A stretch of 36,546 nt of DNA, from assembly GCA_017438285.1 (NCBI GenBank), contig JAFRVY010000024.1, forward strand, positions 1 through 36,546, given 5' to 3'. Source of the stretch: Bacillota bacterium. GTDB taxonomy: Bacteria; Bacillota; Clostridia; Peptostreptococcales; Anaerovoracaceae. Of the stretch, positions 22,777-31,467 are shown piece by piece. The position numbers and the translations under genes were made by a program. The stretch's first letter is position 1. Each line of letters begins with the position of its first letter. The notes beneath the pieces were generated by a model that saw nothing but the letters and a program-made list of their open reading frames with translations, ran no database searches and was not told where the DNA came from.

Positions 22777-25122
22777 ATGGACGAAAAGAATAGAGATAGG
22801 GCTATCATAGAGGCTGATTTTCTTGATCTGCCGATGATACCCCTCAGGGGACTTTCGGTATTTCCGAACATGGTACTTCACTTTGATATCGGCAGGGAGA
22901 AATCCATCAATGCCCTCGAGAAGGCCATGGTAAACAATCAGTACGTATTCCTGTCATCACAGCTTGACGAGAATACGGATCTGCCGACAACGAAAGACTT
23001 CTATCAGATCGGAACCATCGCCAAGATCAAGCAGATGCTCAAGCTGCCGGGCGACGCTATCCGTGTTCTGGTAGAGGGAATCTGCAGAGGCAGGATCGCG
23101 GACACACTTTTTGAAGTGCCTTACTTCAAGTGCCGTGTGGAGCCTTTGCCTGACAAACCGGGCGAGGTCGACTCGGAGGCGGAAGCACTGATGAGAACCG
23201 TACTGGGAAGTTTCGACGAGTACATCAACATCAATCAGAATATGGCACCGGAGATCTTTGCCACGGTAGTGACCATCGACTCTCCGGGACGCATGGCCGA
23301 CATGATCGCATCCCACCTGGAGATCAAGATCGAGGATAAGCAGGCGGTGCTGGAGCTTCTGGATCAGAAAGAGAGACTCAAGACGCTCAACGACATCCTG
23401 ATCAAGGAGATCGAGATCCTGAATATCGAGCAGGATATCTCATCCAAGGTCAAAGACCAGATCAATCAGAATCAGAGAGAGTACTATCTGCGCGAGCAGA
23501 TGAGAGCCATCCAGGAAGAACTGGGCGGCGATGAGAGCATCGAGGACGAAGTTGCCGGTTACAGAGAGCAGCTGGCAGCTTTGGAACTGGATGACAAGAC
23601 GAGAGATAAGGTCGAAAAGGAGATCAGCAGATTCTCCCGTATGCAGCCGTCATCAGCGGAAGCGACGGTCAGCAGGACATACATCGAGACCGTGCTGGGT
23701 CTTCCTTGGAACACCCTCAGCGAGGACAACATCGACATCGTCAAGGCCGAGCAGATCCTGAACGAGGATCACTACGGACTCCACAAGGTAAAAGACAGAG
23801 TGCTGGAATATCTGGCTGTCATGCAGCTCTCCGAAGAGCTCAAAGGCCCGATCCTCTGTCTCGTAGGCCCTCCGGGAACCGGCAAGACATCCATCGCCAA
23901 GAGCGTAGCAAGATCCATCGGCAGGGAGTTCGTCAGAATGTCCCTGGGCGGCGTCAGAGACGAAGCTGAGATCAGAGGTCACAGAAGGACATACATCGGT
24001 GCGATTCCGGGCAGGATCATCTCATCCATCAAGGACTGCGGAACGAGAAATCCGGTCTTCCTCTTCGACGAGGTCGACAAGATCGGCGCTGACTACAAGG
24101 GCGACCCTGCATCAGCTCTGCTGGAGGTTCTGGACCCTGAACAGAACAAAGACTTTACGGATCACTTCCTCGAAGTGCCGTTTGACCTCTCGAAGGTCCT
24201 GTTCATCACCACAGCAAATACGACAGAAACCATTCCGAGGCCTTTGCTCGACAGGATGGAAGTCATTGAGGTCGCAGGATATACGGAAGACGACAAGCTT
24301 AACATCGCCCAGCAGTATCTGGTGCCGAAACAGCTCAAGGAGAACGGTCTGACAAATAAAATGATCAGTTTCACAAAGAGCGGGATCATGACGATCATCA
24401 ACTATTACACCAGAGAATCCGGCGTGCGTAATCTGGAAAGAGAGATCGGTAATCTCTGCAGGAAGGTTGCCCGCAGATACGTTGCAGGCGAGACGGATAA
24501 GGTCAGCATGACCGCTAAGCGCGTCGAAGAGTATCTGGGCAAGAAGAAATTCCACTTCGATGTCATCAAGAACAAGAGTGAAGTCGGCGTCACCACGGGA
24601 CTTGCGTGGACCATCGTCGGCGGCGAGACTTTGTTCATCGAAACGACGGCAGTTCCGGGAACCGGCAAGCTGGAACTCACGGGACAGCTGGGAGACGTCA
24701 TGCAGGAATCTGCAAAGGCCGGCATCAGCTACATTCGTTCGATTGCGGGCAAGCTTGGAATCGATGAGGAATTCTACAAGAAATATGACATCCATCTGCA
24801 CATTCCGGAAGGCGCTACGCCAAAGGACGGTCCGTCGGCAGGCGTGACCATGTGCACGGCGCTGATTTCCACGCTGACAGGGACTCCTGTCCGCAAGGAT
24901 ATCGCCATGACGGGAGAAATCACCCTCCGGGGCAAGGTGCTTCCGGTCGGCGGCATCAGAGAAAAGGTCATGGCGGCCCACAGAGCGGGCATCAGGAAAG
25001 TTTTGCTCCCGAGAGAGAACGAAGTCGACATTCCTGAAATTCCGGAAGCCGTCAGAAATGATATGGAATTCGTGCTTCTCGACACGGTGAGCGATGCGCT
25101 CAAGGAAGTACTGGTAAAATGA
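22777..25122 (+). CDS. lon: ATP-dependent Lon protease (LonA)
   Basis: A 781-residue single-chain AAA+ protease. The order is an N-terminal substrate domain (PMIPLRGLSVFPNMVLHFDIGR), a coiled linker (REYYLREQMRAIQEELG), an ATPase with Walker A GPPGTGKT (364-371), and a protease domain with the dyad Ser687 (DGPSAGVTMC) and Lys730 (REKVMAAHRAG), 43 residues apart as in other Lon enzymes. The Shine-Dalgarno is GGGAGGAT. The gene ends in an ATGA overlap with ysxC. Confidence 0.98.
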   Translation: MDEKNRDRAIIEADFLDLPMIPLRGLSVFPNMVLHFDIGREKSINALEKAMVNNQYVFLSSQLDENTDLPTTKDFYQIGTIAKIKQMLKLPGDAIRVLVEGICRGRIADTLFEVPYFKCRVEPLPDKPGEVDSEAEALMRTVLGSFDEYININQNMAPEIFATVVTIDSPGRMADMIASHLEIKIEDKQAVLELLDQKERLKTLNDILIKEIEILNIEQDISSKVKDQINQNQREYYLREQMRAIQEELGGDESIEDEVAGYREQLAALELDDKTRDKVEKEISRFSRMQPSSAEATVSRTYIETVLGLPWNTLSEDNIDIVKAEQILNEDHYGLHKVKDRVLEYLAVMQLSEELKGPILCLVGPPGTGKTSIAKSVARSIGREFVRMSLGGVRDEAEIRGHRRTYIGAIPGRIISSIKDCGTRNPVFLFDEVDKIGADYKGDPASALLEVLDPEQNKDFTDHFLEVPFDLSKVLFITTANTTETIPRPLLDRMEVIEVAGYTEDDKLNIAQQYLVPKQLKENGLTNKMISFTKSGIMTIINYYTRESGVRNLEREIGNLCRKVARRYVAGETDKVSMTAKRVEEYLGKKKFHFDVIKNKSEVGVTTGLAWTIVGGETLFIETTAVPGTGKLELTGQLGDVMQESAKAGISYIRSIAGKLGIDEEFYKKYDIHLHIPEGATPKDGPSAGVTMCTALISTLTGTPVRKDIAMTGEITLRGKVLPVGGIREKVMAAHRAGIRKVLLPRENEVDIPEIPEAVRNDMEFVLLDTVSDALKEVLVK

Positions 25123-25706
25123 AGATAACCAATTCGCAGCTGGAAGCTGTAGCAGTAAAACCGAATCAATATCCGGCCGGGGACCTGAAGGAAATCGCCT
25201 TTGCGGGCAGATCCAACGTGGGTAAATCCTCGCTGCTCAACCTGCTCACGGGCAGAAAGAAGCTGGCGAGAGTCAGCGGCAGCCCGGGCAAGACGAGGAC
25301 GATCAACTTCTATCTGATCAACGACGCGTTCAGAATCGTGGATCTTCCCGGCTATGGATACGCCAAGGTCAGCAAGTCCGTTTCCGAGAGCTGGGGACCG
25401 ATGATGGAGCAGTACTTAGGCTCCCGCGAGAACCTGCTCAAGGTCGTGCTGCTGGTCGATATCCGCCATGCGCCGTCGAAGCAGGACGTTGAGATGTATG
25501 AGTATCTCAGGCACTACGGATTGGACGGCGTTGTCGTTGCGACGAAGGCCGACAAAATCTCACGCAATCAGATGCAAAAGCAGATCAGGACCATCAGACA
25601 GACCCTGGGACTCGGCGGGGACGACATCGTCATCCCGGTTTCCGCCCTCAAGAGGACGGGACACGAGGACCTGCTCGATCTGATGGAAGCACTGCTCGAA
25701 GGTTAG
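25119..25706 (+). CDS. ysxC: Ribosome-biogenesis GTPase YsxC/EngB
   Basis: A 195-residue GTPase needed for 50S assembly. G1 is GRSNVGKSSLL, G3 is DLPGYGYAKVSKS (a family trademark), and G4 is TKADKI. It starts within the lon stop codon (ATGA), so expression is coupled. lon-ysxC adjacency is conserved in Firmicutes. After its stop, a short tandem GGTTAGGGTAA occurs twice before the next Shine-Dalgarno. Confidence 0.97.
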   Translation: MKITNSQLEAVAVKPNQYPAGDLKEIAFAGRSNVGKSSLLNLLTGRKKLARVSGSPGKTRTINFYLINDAFRIVDLPGYGYAKVSKSVSESWGPMMEQYLGSRENLLKVVLLVDIRHAPSKQDVEMYEYLRHYGLDGVVVATKADKISRNQMQKQIRTIRQTLGLGGDDIVIPVSALKRTGHEDLLDLMEALLEG

Positions 25707-25740
25707 GGTAATACGGTTAGGGTAAAAAGGAGATCAGGAG

Positions 25741-26103
25741 ATGCAGTTTTTAGGATTCAGGGTCTTATGGAGACGAATCAAAGCCATCCGTTTCATGATG
25801 GCTGACAAGACCGTCCCTAAGCGAAAAAAAGCGATCATCATCGCAGGAATCATATACCTGTTCCTGCCGTTTGATATTATACCGCCGTTCATATTCCCTG
25901 TGGGAATACTGGATGACATCGTTGTCTGGATACTCATTTTGTGGTACCTGAGAAACGAACTGGACAAGTACTGGAACGGCGAGAAGGTCACGGATCTGTC
26001 CAAAAAATATCGTGGTAAACAGGTAGTCGATGATGTAGAATATGAAGTAGATGAAGACGACGCAAAAAAGGACGCTGACGAGGAGGAACATGACAATGTC
26101 TGA
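25741..26103 (+). CDS. DUF1232 (YkvA-like) membrane protein
   Basis: A 120-residue protein with the DUF1232 core: a hydrophobic segment with LFLPFDIIPPFIFPVGILDD (residues 40-59), matching the family pattern (Y-LSP-DLIPDFIP-GYLDD). Two membrane segments lie at about 31-54 and 58-72. The tail from about residue 95 is strongly acidic. Function of the family is unknown. The Shine-Dalgarno is AAAAGGAGATCAGGAG. Its last 8 bases overlap the start of hpt. Confidence 0.85.
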   Translation: MQFLGFRVLWRRIKAIRFMMADKTVPKRKKAIIIAGIIYLFLPFDIIPPFIFPVGILDDIVVWILILWYLRNELDKYWNGEKVTDLSKKYRGKQVVDDVEYEVDEDDAKKDADEEEHDNV

Positions 26104-26629
26104 CGTAATTGGATCGGTGCTGTACACCAGAGAACAGATAGAAACCAGAGCACAGGAAATCGGTAAGCAGATAACCGAGGATTACAAAGGCGAAAAGGTC
26201 ATTCTTGTAGGCATTCTCAGAGGCGCCGTCATGTGGATGAGCGACGTCATGAAGAACGTCGATCTTGACATGACCATCGACTTCATGGCTGTCAGCAGCT
26301 ACGGATCCTCGAAGAAATCATCGGGTATCGTAAAGATCAACAAGGACCTGGATACGAATATCGAGGATCAGAATGTTATCATCGTCGAGGATATCGTGGA
26401 TTCCGGCATCACGCTCAACTACCTGGTAGGGTACTTTGAGAGCAGAGGTGCCAAATCCATCAAGATATGCTCACTGCTGAACAAGCAGTGCAACAGGAAG
26501 GTTGACCTGAGTGCAACTTATGTCGGTTTCGAAGTAGACGATCTGTTCATCATCGGATACGGACTCGATTACGATCAGAGATACAGAAACCTTCCGTACA
26601 TATCCTACCTCGAAGATGAAGAGGATTGA
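26096..26629 (+). CDS. hpt: Hypoxanthine phosphoribosyltransferase
   Basis: A 177-residue purine-salvage enzyme making IMP/GMP from hypoxanthine/guanine and PRPP. The PRPP-binding loop is VIIVEDIVDSGITL, with LVGILRGAVMWMSD and DFMAVSSYGSSKKSSG (flexible loop) and the C-terminal VDDLFIIGYGLDYDQRYRNLPYI typical of the family. Of two nearby ATGs (26090 and 26096) the second is 9 bases from AGGAGG (26081-26086), the better spacing. The length is standard. It overlaps the end of the DUF1232 gene. Confidence 0.95.
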   Translation: MSDVIGSVLYTREQIETRAQEIGKQITEDYKGEKVILVGILRGAVMWMSDVMKNVDLDMTIDFMAVSSYGSSKKSSGIVKINKDLDTNIEDQNVIIVEDIVDSGITLNYLVGYFESRGAKSIKICSLLNKQCNRKVDLSATYVGFEVDDLFIIGYGLDYDQRYRNLPYISYLEDEED

Positions 26630-26642
26630 TCGGTAACGAGAG

Positions 26643-28190
26643 ATGAGAAGAATCAGAGGCCTCTGGAAATTACTGTTTGGACGTACCACGATATTTGTGG
26701 TACTCATTCTTATCCAAATCGCAGTACTTTTTGGAGGCGTATACTTACTCGACGAAAAGGTCATAGTCCTGAACTATGTTGTTGGTGTCATTGCTGCGGT
26801 AGTCATCATATATCTGCTCAATATCCAGCAAAACTCGAGCTTCAAATTGATGTGGACGATCATCATTGTCGCCACACCAATTATTGGAGTTCCTTTTTAT
26901 TTTTTCATAAAGCTTCAGCCGGGCACCCGCGTCATCGGAGAACGCATCAACGAGATCATCATCGAAGAAGAGCGCCTGCTCCTGCCTGACAAGGACACGG
27001 TCAACAGACTCATGACCGATTCCGGACAGGAATACGGACTCTTCAAGTATCTCTACGAGGATGGAAACTATCCGGTCTACGACAACAGCGGGGCCAAGTA
27101 TTTCCCTTCGGGAGAGACGAAATACGCTGAGCTTCTGGACCAGCTGGAAAGCGCCACCGACTTCATCTTCATGGAGTATTTCATCATCGACAAGGGCGAG
27201 ATGTGGGACAGCGTTCTGGAGATCCTCGAGCGCAAGGCACGGGAAGGCGTCGAAGTAAGGCTGATGTATGACGGAACGTGCATGATGAGTCTGCTGCCCA
27301 GAAACTATCCGGCAAAGCTTCAGGCGATGGGCATCGACTGTAAGATATTCTCCCCGATGAGACCGTTTCTGACGACGCACCAGAACAACAGAGACCACCG
27401 CAAGATCATCGTCATCGACGGACGCACGGGATTTACGGGCGGCGTCAATCTCGCCGATGAATACATCAACAGGAGAGAACGCTTCGGCCACTGGAAGGAC
27501 ACAGCGGTCATGATCCAGGGCGAAGCTGTCAATAACCTGACGCTCATGTTCCTGCAGATGTGGAACATCGATGCGAAGAAAAAAGAGCAGTACTACAAGT
27601 ACATGTACAAGCCGTCAAGACCGAGTGTCGGCGTCAAGTTCGGCGGCTATATGGCTCCGTTTGGAGACAGCCCTTATGACAACGAGGAAGTCGGCAAGCG
27701 CGTGTACCTGGATATCATCAACAGGGCGAATGAATACGTGCATATCACTACGCCGTATCTGATCCTCGATGAGGAGATGACCAACGCGCTGATCTTCGCA
27801 GCGCAGAGAGGCATCGATGTCAAGATCATCGTGCCGCACATTCCGGACAAGAAATACGCCTATGTCCTGGCGAGGACCCATTATCCGGAACTCATCAGAA
27901 AGGGCGTCAAGATATACGAATACACGCCTGGATTCATCCATGCGAAGAACTTTTCCTGTGACGACGAAAAGGCCGTCGTAGGAACGATCAATCTGGACTT
28001 CAGAAGCCTGTACCTCCATTTCGAATGCGCGGTCTACTTCTGGAAGAACGCCATCGTTCACGACGTGGAAGATGACTTCCAGGAAACGCTGAAGAAGTGC
28101 CAGAGGATCACCCTCAAAAACTGTCAGGAGTACAGCCTGGTCGGAAAGATCTGCGGCAAGGCTTTGAGACTGGTGGCACCGCTGATGTAG
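26643..28190 (+). CDS. cls: Cardiolipin synthase (PLD superfamily)
   Basis: A 515-residue membrane enzyme condensing two phosphatidylglycerols into cardiolipin. Two N-terminal membrane segments (about 13-33 and 40-60, with a third hydrophobic stretch to 90) precede two HKD motifs: H252-K254-D259 (DHRKIIVIDG) and H433-K435-D440 (IHAKNFSCDD). Length and layout match the Firmicutes Cls. It lies 13 bases after hpt, probably in the same transcript. A short GACCG-TTC-CGGTC hairpin lies in the gap after it. Confidence 0.95.
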   Translation: MRRIRGLWKLLFGRTTIFVVLILIQIAVLFGGVYLLDEKVIVLNYVVGVIAAVVIIYLLNIQQNSSFKLMWTIIIVATPIIGVPFYFFIKLQPGTRVIGERINEIIIEEERLLLPDKDTVNRLMTDSGQEYGLFKYLYEDGNYPVYDNSGAKYFPSGETKYAELLDQLESATDFIFMEYFIIDKGEMWDSVLEILERKAREGVEVRLMYDGTCMMSLLPRNYPAKLQAMGIDCKIFSPMRPFLTTHQNNRDHRKIIVIDGRTGFTGGVNLADEYINRRERFGHWKDTAVMIQGEAVNNLTLMFLQMWNIDAKKKEQYYKYMYKPSRPSVGVKFGGYMAPFGDSPYDNEEVGKRVYLDIINRANEYVHITTPYLILDEEMTNALIFAAQRGIDVKIIVPHIPDKKYAYVLARTHYPELIRKGVKIYEYTPGFIHAKNFSCDDEKAVVGTINLDFRSLYLHFECAVYFWKNAIVHDVEDDFQETLKKCQRITLKNCQEYSLVGKICGKALRLVAPLM

Positions 28191-28224
28191 CGCGGACCGT
28201 TCCGGTCATTTCGGGAGACACAAT

Positions 28225-29514
28225 ATGCTTTTTAAGAACATCACAATCATTGACGAAGAATACAACGTGCTGCAGGATGCCTTTGCAGCGGTAGAAGGAG
28301 ATAAGATCACCTACGTCGGCAGCGAACGTCCGGCAGGTGACTTCGGCAGGGAATATGACGGCCGCGGCAAGCTTTTGATGAGCGGCTTCTACAATGCCCA
28401 CGCCCACTCACCGATGACGCTGATGCGCGGCTACGGCGAGAATCTGAAACTGCAGGACTGGCTGAACACCAGAATCTTCCCCTTTGAGGCACATCTCGAT
28501 TCCAATGCGGTCTACTGGGGAACGCTGCTCGCTATGGCGGAGTCGATCCAGGACGGCATCGTGTCCACCAGCGACATGTATTACTTCTGCGAGGACATGG
28601 CCCGCGCCGTGACCGATGCGGGCGCCAAGGCCAACATCTCCAGATCCCTGACCAACTTCACGGGTCAGGCGCCGGAGACGCTCGAGAGCTACGGCGAGAT
28701 GCAAAAGCTTTACAAAGAGTATCACAACGCGGCGGAGGGCCGCATCAAAATAGACTTGAGTCTCCATGCCGAGTACACGTCGGATCCGCAGACCGCAAAG
28801 GCACTTGCGGATTACGCCAGAGAAATCGGTGATGCGGTGATGCACATCCACGTTTCTGAAACCAGGACGGAGCATGAAGAGTGCATCGCAAGGCACGGCA
28901 AAACGCCGGCGGCTTATTTGAACGATGCGGGACTCTTCGACGTTCCTGCGCTGGCAGCTCACTGCGTTTACTGCACTGACGAGGATCTGGACATCTTCAA
29001 GGCAAAGGGCGTGACAGTTGCCACGAATCCGATCAGCAACATGAAACTGGCCAGCGGCATCTGCGACGCGGCGAAGGTTTTGGACCGCGGCGTCGGTCTT
29101 GCCATCGGAACTGACAGCGTAGCCAGCAACAACAGTCTGGATATGTTCGAGGAGATGAAAGTTCTGGCTATCGGAAACAAAGTCGCACGTCTCGCGCCGG
29201 AAGTCATGACGCCTGTACAGGTACTGGCTGCGGCGACGACAGGCGGCGCAAAGGCACAGAAGAGGACGGACTGCGGCAGCGTAAAGGCCGGGGGCAGGGC
29301 GGACCTTATCGTGGTTGACATCGCCGGTCCGAACATGCATCCTGTACATAACCTGATCAATAATCTGGTTTACTCCTGCTCGGGGAAATCCGTTGTCATG
29401 ACCATGGTCGACGGCAGGATTCTCTACGAAGATGGAGAATTCAAAACGATAGACATAGAAAAGACGATATACGAAGCCGAAAAGGCGACAGAGAGCATTT
29501 TAAGGAAACTATAA
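28225..29514 (+). CDS. Amidohydrolase, MTA/SAH deaminase-like
   Basis: A 429-residue metal-dependent hydrolase of the ATZ/TRZ branch. The metal motif NAHAHSPMTLMRG (H59, H61) and the following LQDWLNTRIFPFEAHL match 5-methylthioadenosine / S-adenosylhomocysteine deaminases (mtaD type). Further ligands are the His of HIHVSET, of AAHCVY, and the Asp of IGTDSVASNN. The N- and C-terminal parts form the small beta domain. Related chlorohydrolases and guanine-deaminase-like enzymes share these motifs, so the substrate is an inference. Spacing of 34 bases after cls and 3 bases before the flippase gene suggests co-transcription. Confidence 0.85.
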   Translation: MLFKNITIIDEEYNVLQDAFAAVEGDKITYVGSERPAGDFGREYDGRGKLLMSGFYNAHAHSPMTLMRGYGENLKLQDWLNTRIFPFEAHLDSNAVYWGTLLAMAESIQDGIVSTSDMYYFCEDMARAVTDAGAKANISRSLTNFTGQAPETLESYGEMQKLYKEYHNAAEGRIKIDLSLHAEYTSDPQTAKALADYAREIGDAVMHIHVSETRTEHEECIARHGKTPAAYLNDAGLFDVPALAAHCVYCTDEDLDIFKAKGVTVATNPISNMKLASGICDAAKVLDRGVGLAIGTDSVASNNSLDMFEEMKVLAIGNKVARLAPEVMTPVQVLAAATTGGAKAQKRTDCGSVKAGGRADLIVVDIAGPNMHPVHNLINNLVYSCSGKSVVMTMVDGRILYEDGEFKTIDIEKTIYEAEKATESILRKL

Positions 29515-29517
29515 TTC

Positions 29518-31146
29518 ATGTCAAAGAAATCACTCGTTACAAGCGCTGCGGTTCTGGGAGCCGCAGGCATCATAGTGAAGATTCTGGGAGCATTCTTCAG
29601 GATTCCGCTGACCAACTGGATCGGAGCCGAAGGCATGGCCAACTATGCGCCTGCCTATGCGGTCTATTCGATCCTGCTTGTCATATCTACCGCAGGACTT
29701 CCGGTTGCCACATCGAAGATGGTAGCGGAGAGGTGCGCGGTAGGACAGTTCAGGGAAGCGAACAGGGTGTTCAAGAAGTCCTTGGCTCTCATGACGGCAC
29801 TGGGCGTTTTCGGAGCGCTTGTCGTTGTGATCGGCGCTGTTCCGATCGCAAACGGCGTAAAGGTTCCGGGCGCGGCCCTGGCGTTGCTCGCCACGGCGCC
29901 TGCTCTGGTCCTCGTTCCGATCATGTCGGCCTACAGGGGATATTTCCAGGGGCAGCAGAATATGAATCCGACGGCGATCTCGCAGGTCGTGGAGCAGGTC
30001 TTCCGTGTCGGCGTAGGACTCTCCCTCGCATATTATATGATCGGCGCACCGCTCTTTGCTGAAACCTTTGACTCCGGAGCGAGAGGCGCAGCCGGCGGAA
30101 CCTTTGGCGCCACAGCGGGAGCTATCGGCGGACTCATCACCATGCTGATCATCTTCTCCAGGAAGAAGAAAGATATCTACGATAAGATCGCTCATGACGA
30201 AACGACGGAATATGAAGCGACGAAATCCATTCTCAAAAAGATCGTGATTCTGGCGGTACCGATCACCATCGGGGCTTCGCTTTTGCCGCTCATGAACACC
30301 ATAGACGCGGCAGTCGTCAACAGAAGACTCATGGCAACCGGTTGGGATATGGATATGGCTCATGATCTGTATGGACAGATCACTAGTATGGCGGATCCGA
30401 TCGTCGGATTCCCGCAGGTACTGATGCAGGCCATCATCGTCAGCATCGTACCGATGGTTGCAGCGGCCAAGAGGCTTGCGGATACCAAGGATCTGCACGG
30501 CACCATCAATCTGGGCATCCGCATGACGACGATCATCGGACTGCCGTGTGCCTTCGGGCTCTTTGCACTGGCGCAGCCTGCGCTGCTTTTGCTCTATCCG
30601 ATGCAAAAGGAGAGCGCGATCAACGCGACACCTTGTCTGCAGGTGCTGGCTCTGGGTTTCATATTCCTGGCGCTTACAACGACGCTGACAGGTGTGCTGC
30701 AGGGACTTGGCAAGCAAATGTGGCCGGTAATCAATCTGGCCATCGGTATTGCGGTCAAGGTCATCATCACCTGGATTCTTGTAGGCGTACACGCACTCAA
30801 TATCGTGGGCGCGGCAATTGGAACGCTGTGTGCGTATCTGATTGCCTCCAGTCTCGACTACAGGTGCGTTAAAAAGTTTACGGGAGTAACGGTACCGGTC
30901 AGGCAGACGGTCACGAAGCCGCTGATCTGCGCAGTCGTGATGGGTATCATCGTTAAGATTTTGTACATCGTCCTCATGGCGGTGCTGGGACACAATTCTG
31001 TCGCAACGCTTCTCGCGATTCTGGCAGGCGCTTGTATCTATGGCGTGCTCGTCATCAAGACGCACACCATCAGAAGGGAAGAACTGCTGGGACTGTCCAT
31101 GGGCAGGAAGATCGTAAAGGTCTGCGATAAGCTTCGTCTCTGGTAG
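29518..31146 (+). CDS. SpoVB/MurJ-like flippase of the MOP superfamily
   Basis: A 542-residue polytopic protein with about 14 membrane segments, of the polysaccharide-biosynthesis branch that includes SpoVB and Firmicute lipid II flippase candidates. The N-terminus LGAAGIIVKILGAFFRIPLTNWIGAEGMANYAPAY (in part) is diagnostic, as are YRGYFQGQQNMNPTAISQVVEQ and the GLPCAFGLF segment. It probably moves lipid-linked oligosaccharides or lipid II across the membrane. Weak Shine-Dalgarno (AAGGA, 11 bases upstream). A 557-codon open frame on the opposite strand is a shadow of its codon bias. Confidence 0.9.
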   Translation: MSKKSLVTSAAVLGAAGIIVKILGAFFRIPLTNWIGAEGMANYAPAYAVYSILLVISTAGLPVATSKMVAERCAVGQFREANRVFKKSLALMTALGVFGALVVVIGAVPIANGVKVPGAALALLATAPALVLVPIMSAYRGYFQGQQNMNPTAISQVVEQVFRVGVGLSLAYYMIGAPLFAETFDSGARGAAGGTFGATAGAIGGLITMLIIFSRKKKDIYDKIAHDETTEYEATKSILKKIVILAVPITIGASLLPLMNTIDAAVVNRRLMATGWDMDMAHDLYGQITSMADPIVGFPQVLMQAIIVSIVPMVAAAKRLADTKDLHGTINLGIRMTTIIGLPCAFGLFALAQPALLLLYPMQKESAINATPCLQVLALGFIFLALTTTLTGVLQGLGKQMWPVINLAIGIAVKVIITWILVGVHALNIVGAAIGTLCAYLIASSLDYRCVKKFTGVTVPVRQTVTKPLICAVVMGIIVKILYIVLMAVLGHNSVATLLAILAGACIYGVLVIKTHTIRREELLGLSMGRKIVKVCDKLRLW

Positions 31147-31168
31147 GAAAAAACATATTTTATACATT

Positions 31169-31214
31169 AAAAGGGTAAAGTTTTTGCGTCGATGCGTGGA
31201 CATGCCCTTTTTTC
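31169..31214 (+). terminator. Weak terminator overlapping the next promoter
   Basis: AAAAGGG (31169-31175) pairs with CCCTTTT (31205-31211), with T's to 31213 and a long loop. The -35 of the following promoter lies in the 3' half of this structure. The remainder of the 31147-31284 gap is leader, with a small CTGACA/TGTCGG hairpin at 31242-31257. Confidence 0.45.
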
Positions 31215-31225
31215 TTGTGTATAAT
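31197..31225 (+). promoter_or_regulatory. Promoter of the symporter operon
   Basis: TGGACA (31197-31202), 17-base spacer, TATAAT (31220-31225). The predicted start is about 31232, giving a leader of about 50 bases to the GAGAGGAGGT Shine-Dalgarno. Confidence 0.8.
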
Positions 31226-31284
31226 CAAATATAGAAATATTCTGACAATTATGTCGGTATATCAATAAAGAGAGGAGGTAGACA

Positions 31285-31467
31285 ATGATATTTGGTTTAG
31301 AACCCCATGTTTTCTTCGCGTTCCTCTCGTGGCCTGTCACTTATATTGTTATCGCGGTAATAATGTATTTTGTTATGGCTAAGCACGACAAGGAAGAAGA
31401 GGAATGGGAAAAGGCTTACGACAAGTGGCAAGCCTCACTCAAGAAGGAAGGGGGTGAGAGCGAATGA
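31285..31467 (+). CDS. Small single-span membrane protein, likely symporter accessory subunit
   Basis: A 60-residue protein with one membrane segment at about residues 8-31 and a highly charged tail (KHDKEEEEWEKAYDKW). A very strong Shine-Dalgarno (GAGAGGAGGT) and a 4-base ATGA overlap with the symporter gene make it a real gene. It resembles small accessory proteins encoded immediately before SSS-family symporters; that comparison is from memory. Its likely place is in the membrane beside the transporter. Confidence 0.8.
   Translation: MIFGLEPHVFFAFLSWPVTYIVIAVIMYFVMAKHDKEEEEWEKAYDKWQASLKKEGGESE

Noticed and set aside
25706-25735. Telomere-like GGTTAGGGTAA repeated twice after ysxC
   Set aside because: Only two copies in a 34-base gap in a circular-type bacterial context. 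Probably a chance or slippage duplication with no function visible.
29530-31203. 557-codon open frame on the - strand opposite the flippase gene
   Set aside because: The predicted protein is rich in His, Arg and Asp with no recognisable domain, and the + strand encodes a clear 14-segment flippase. It reflects codon bias of the real gene.
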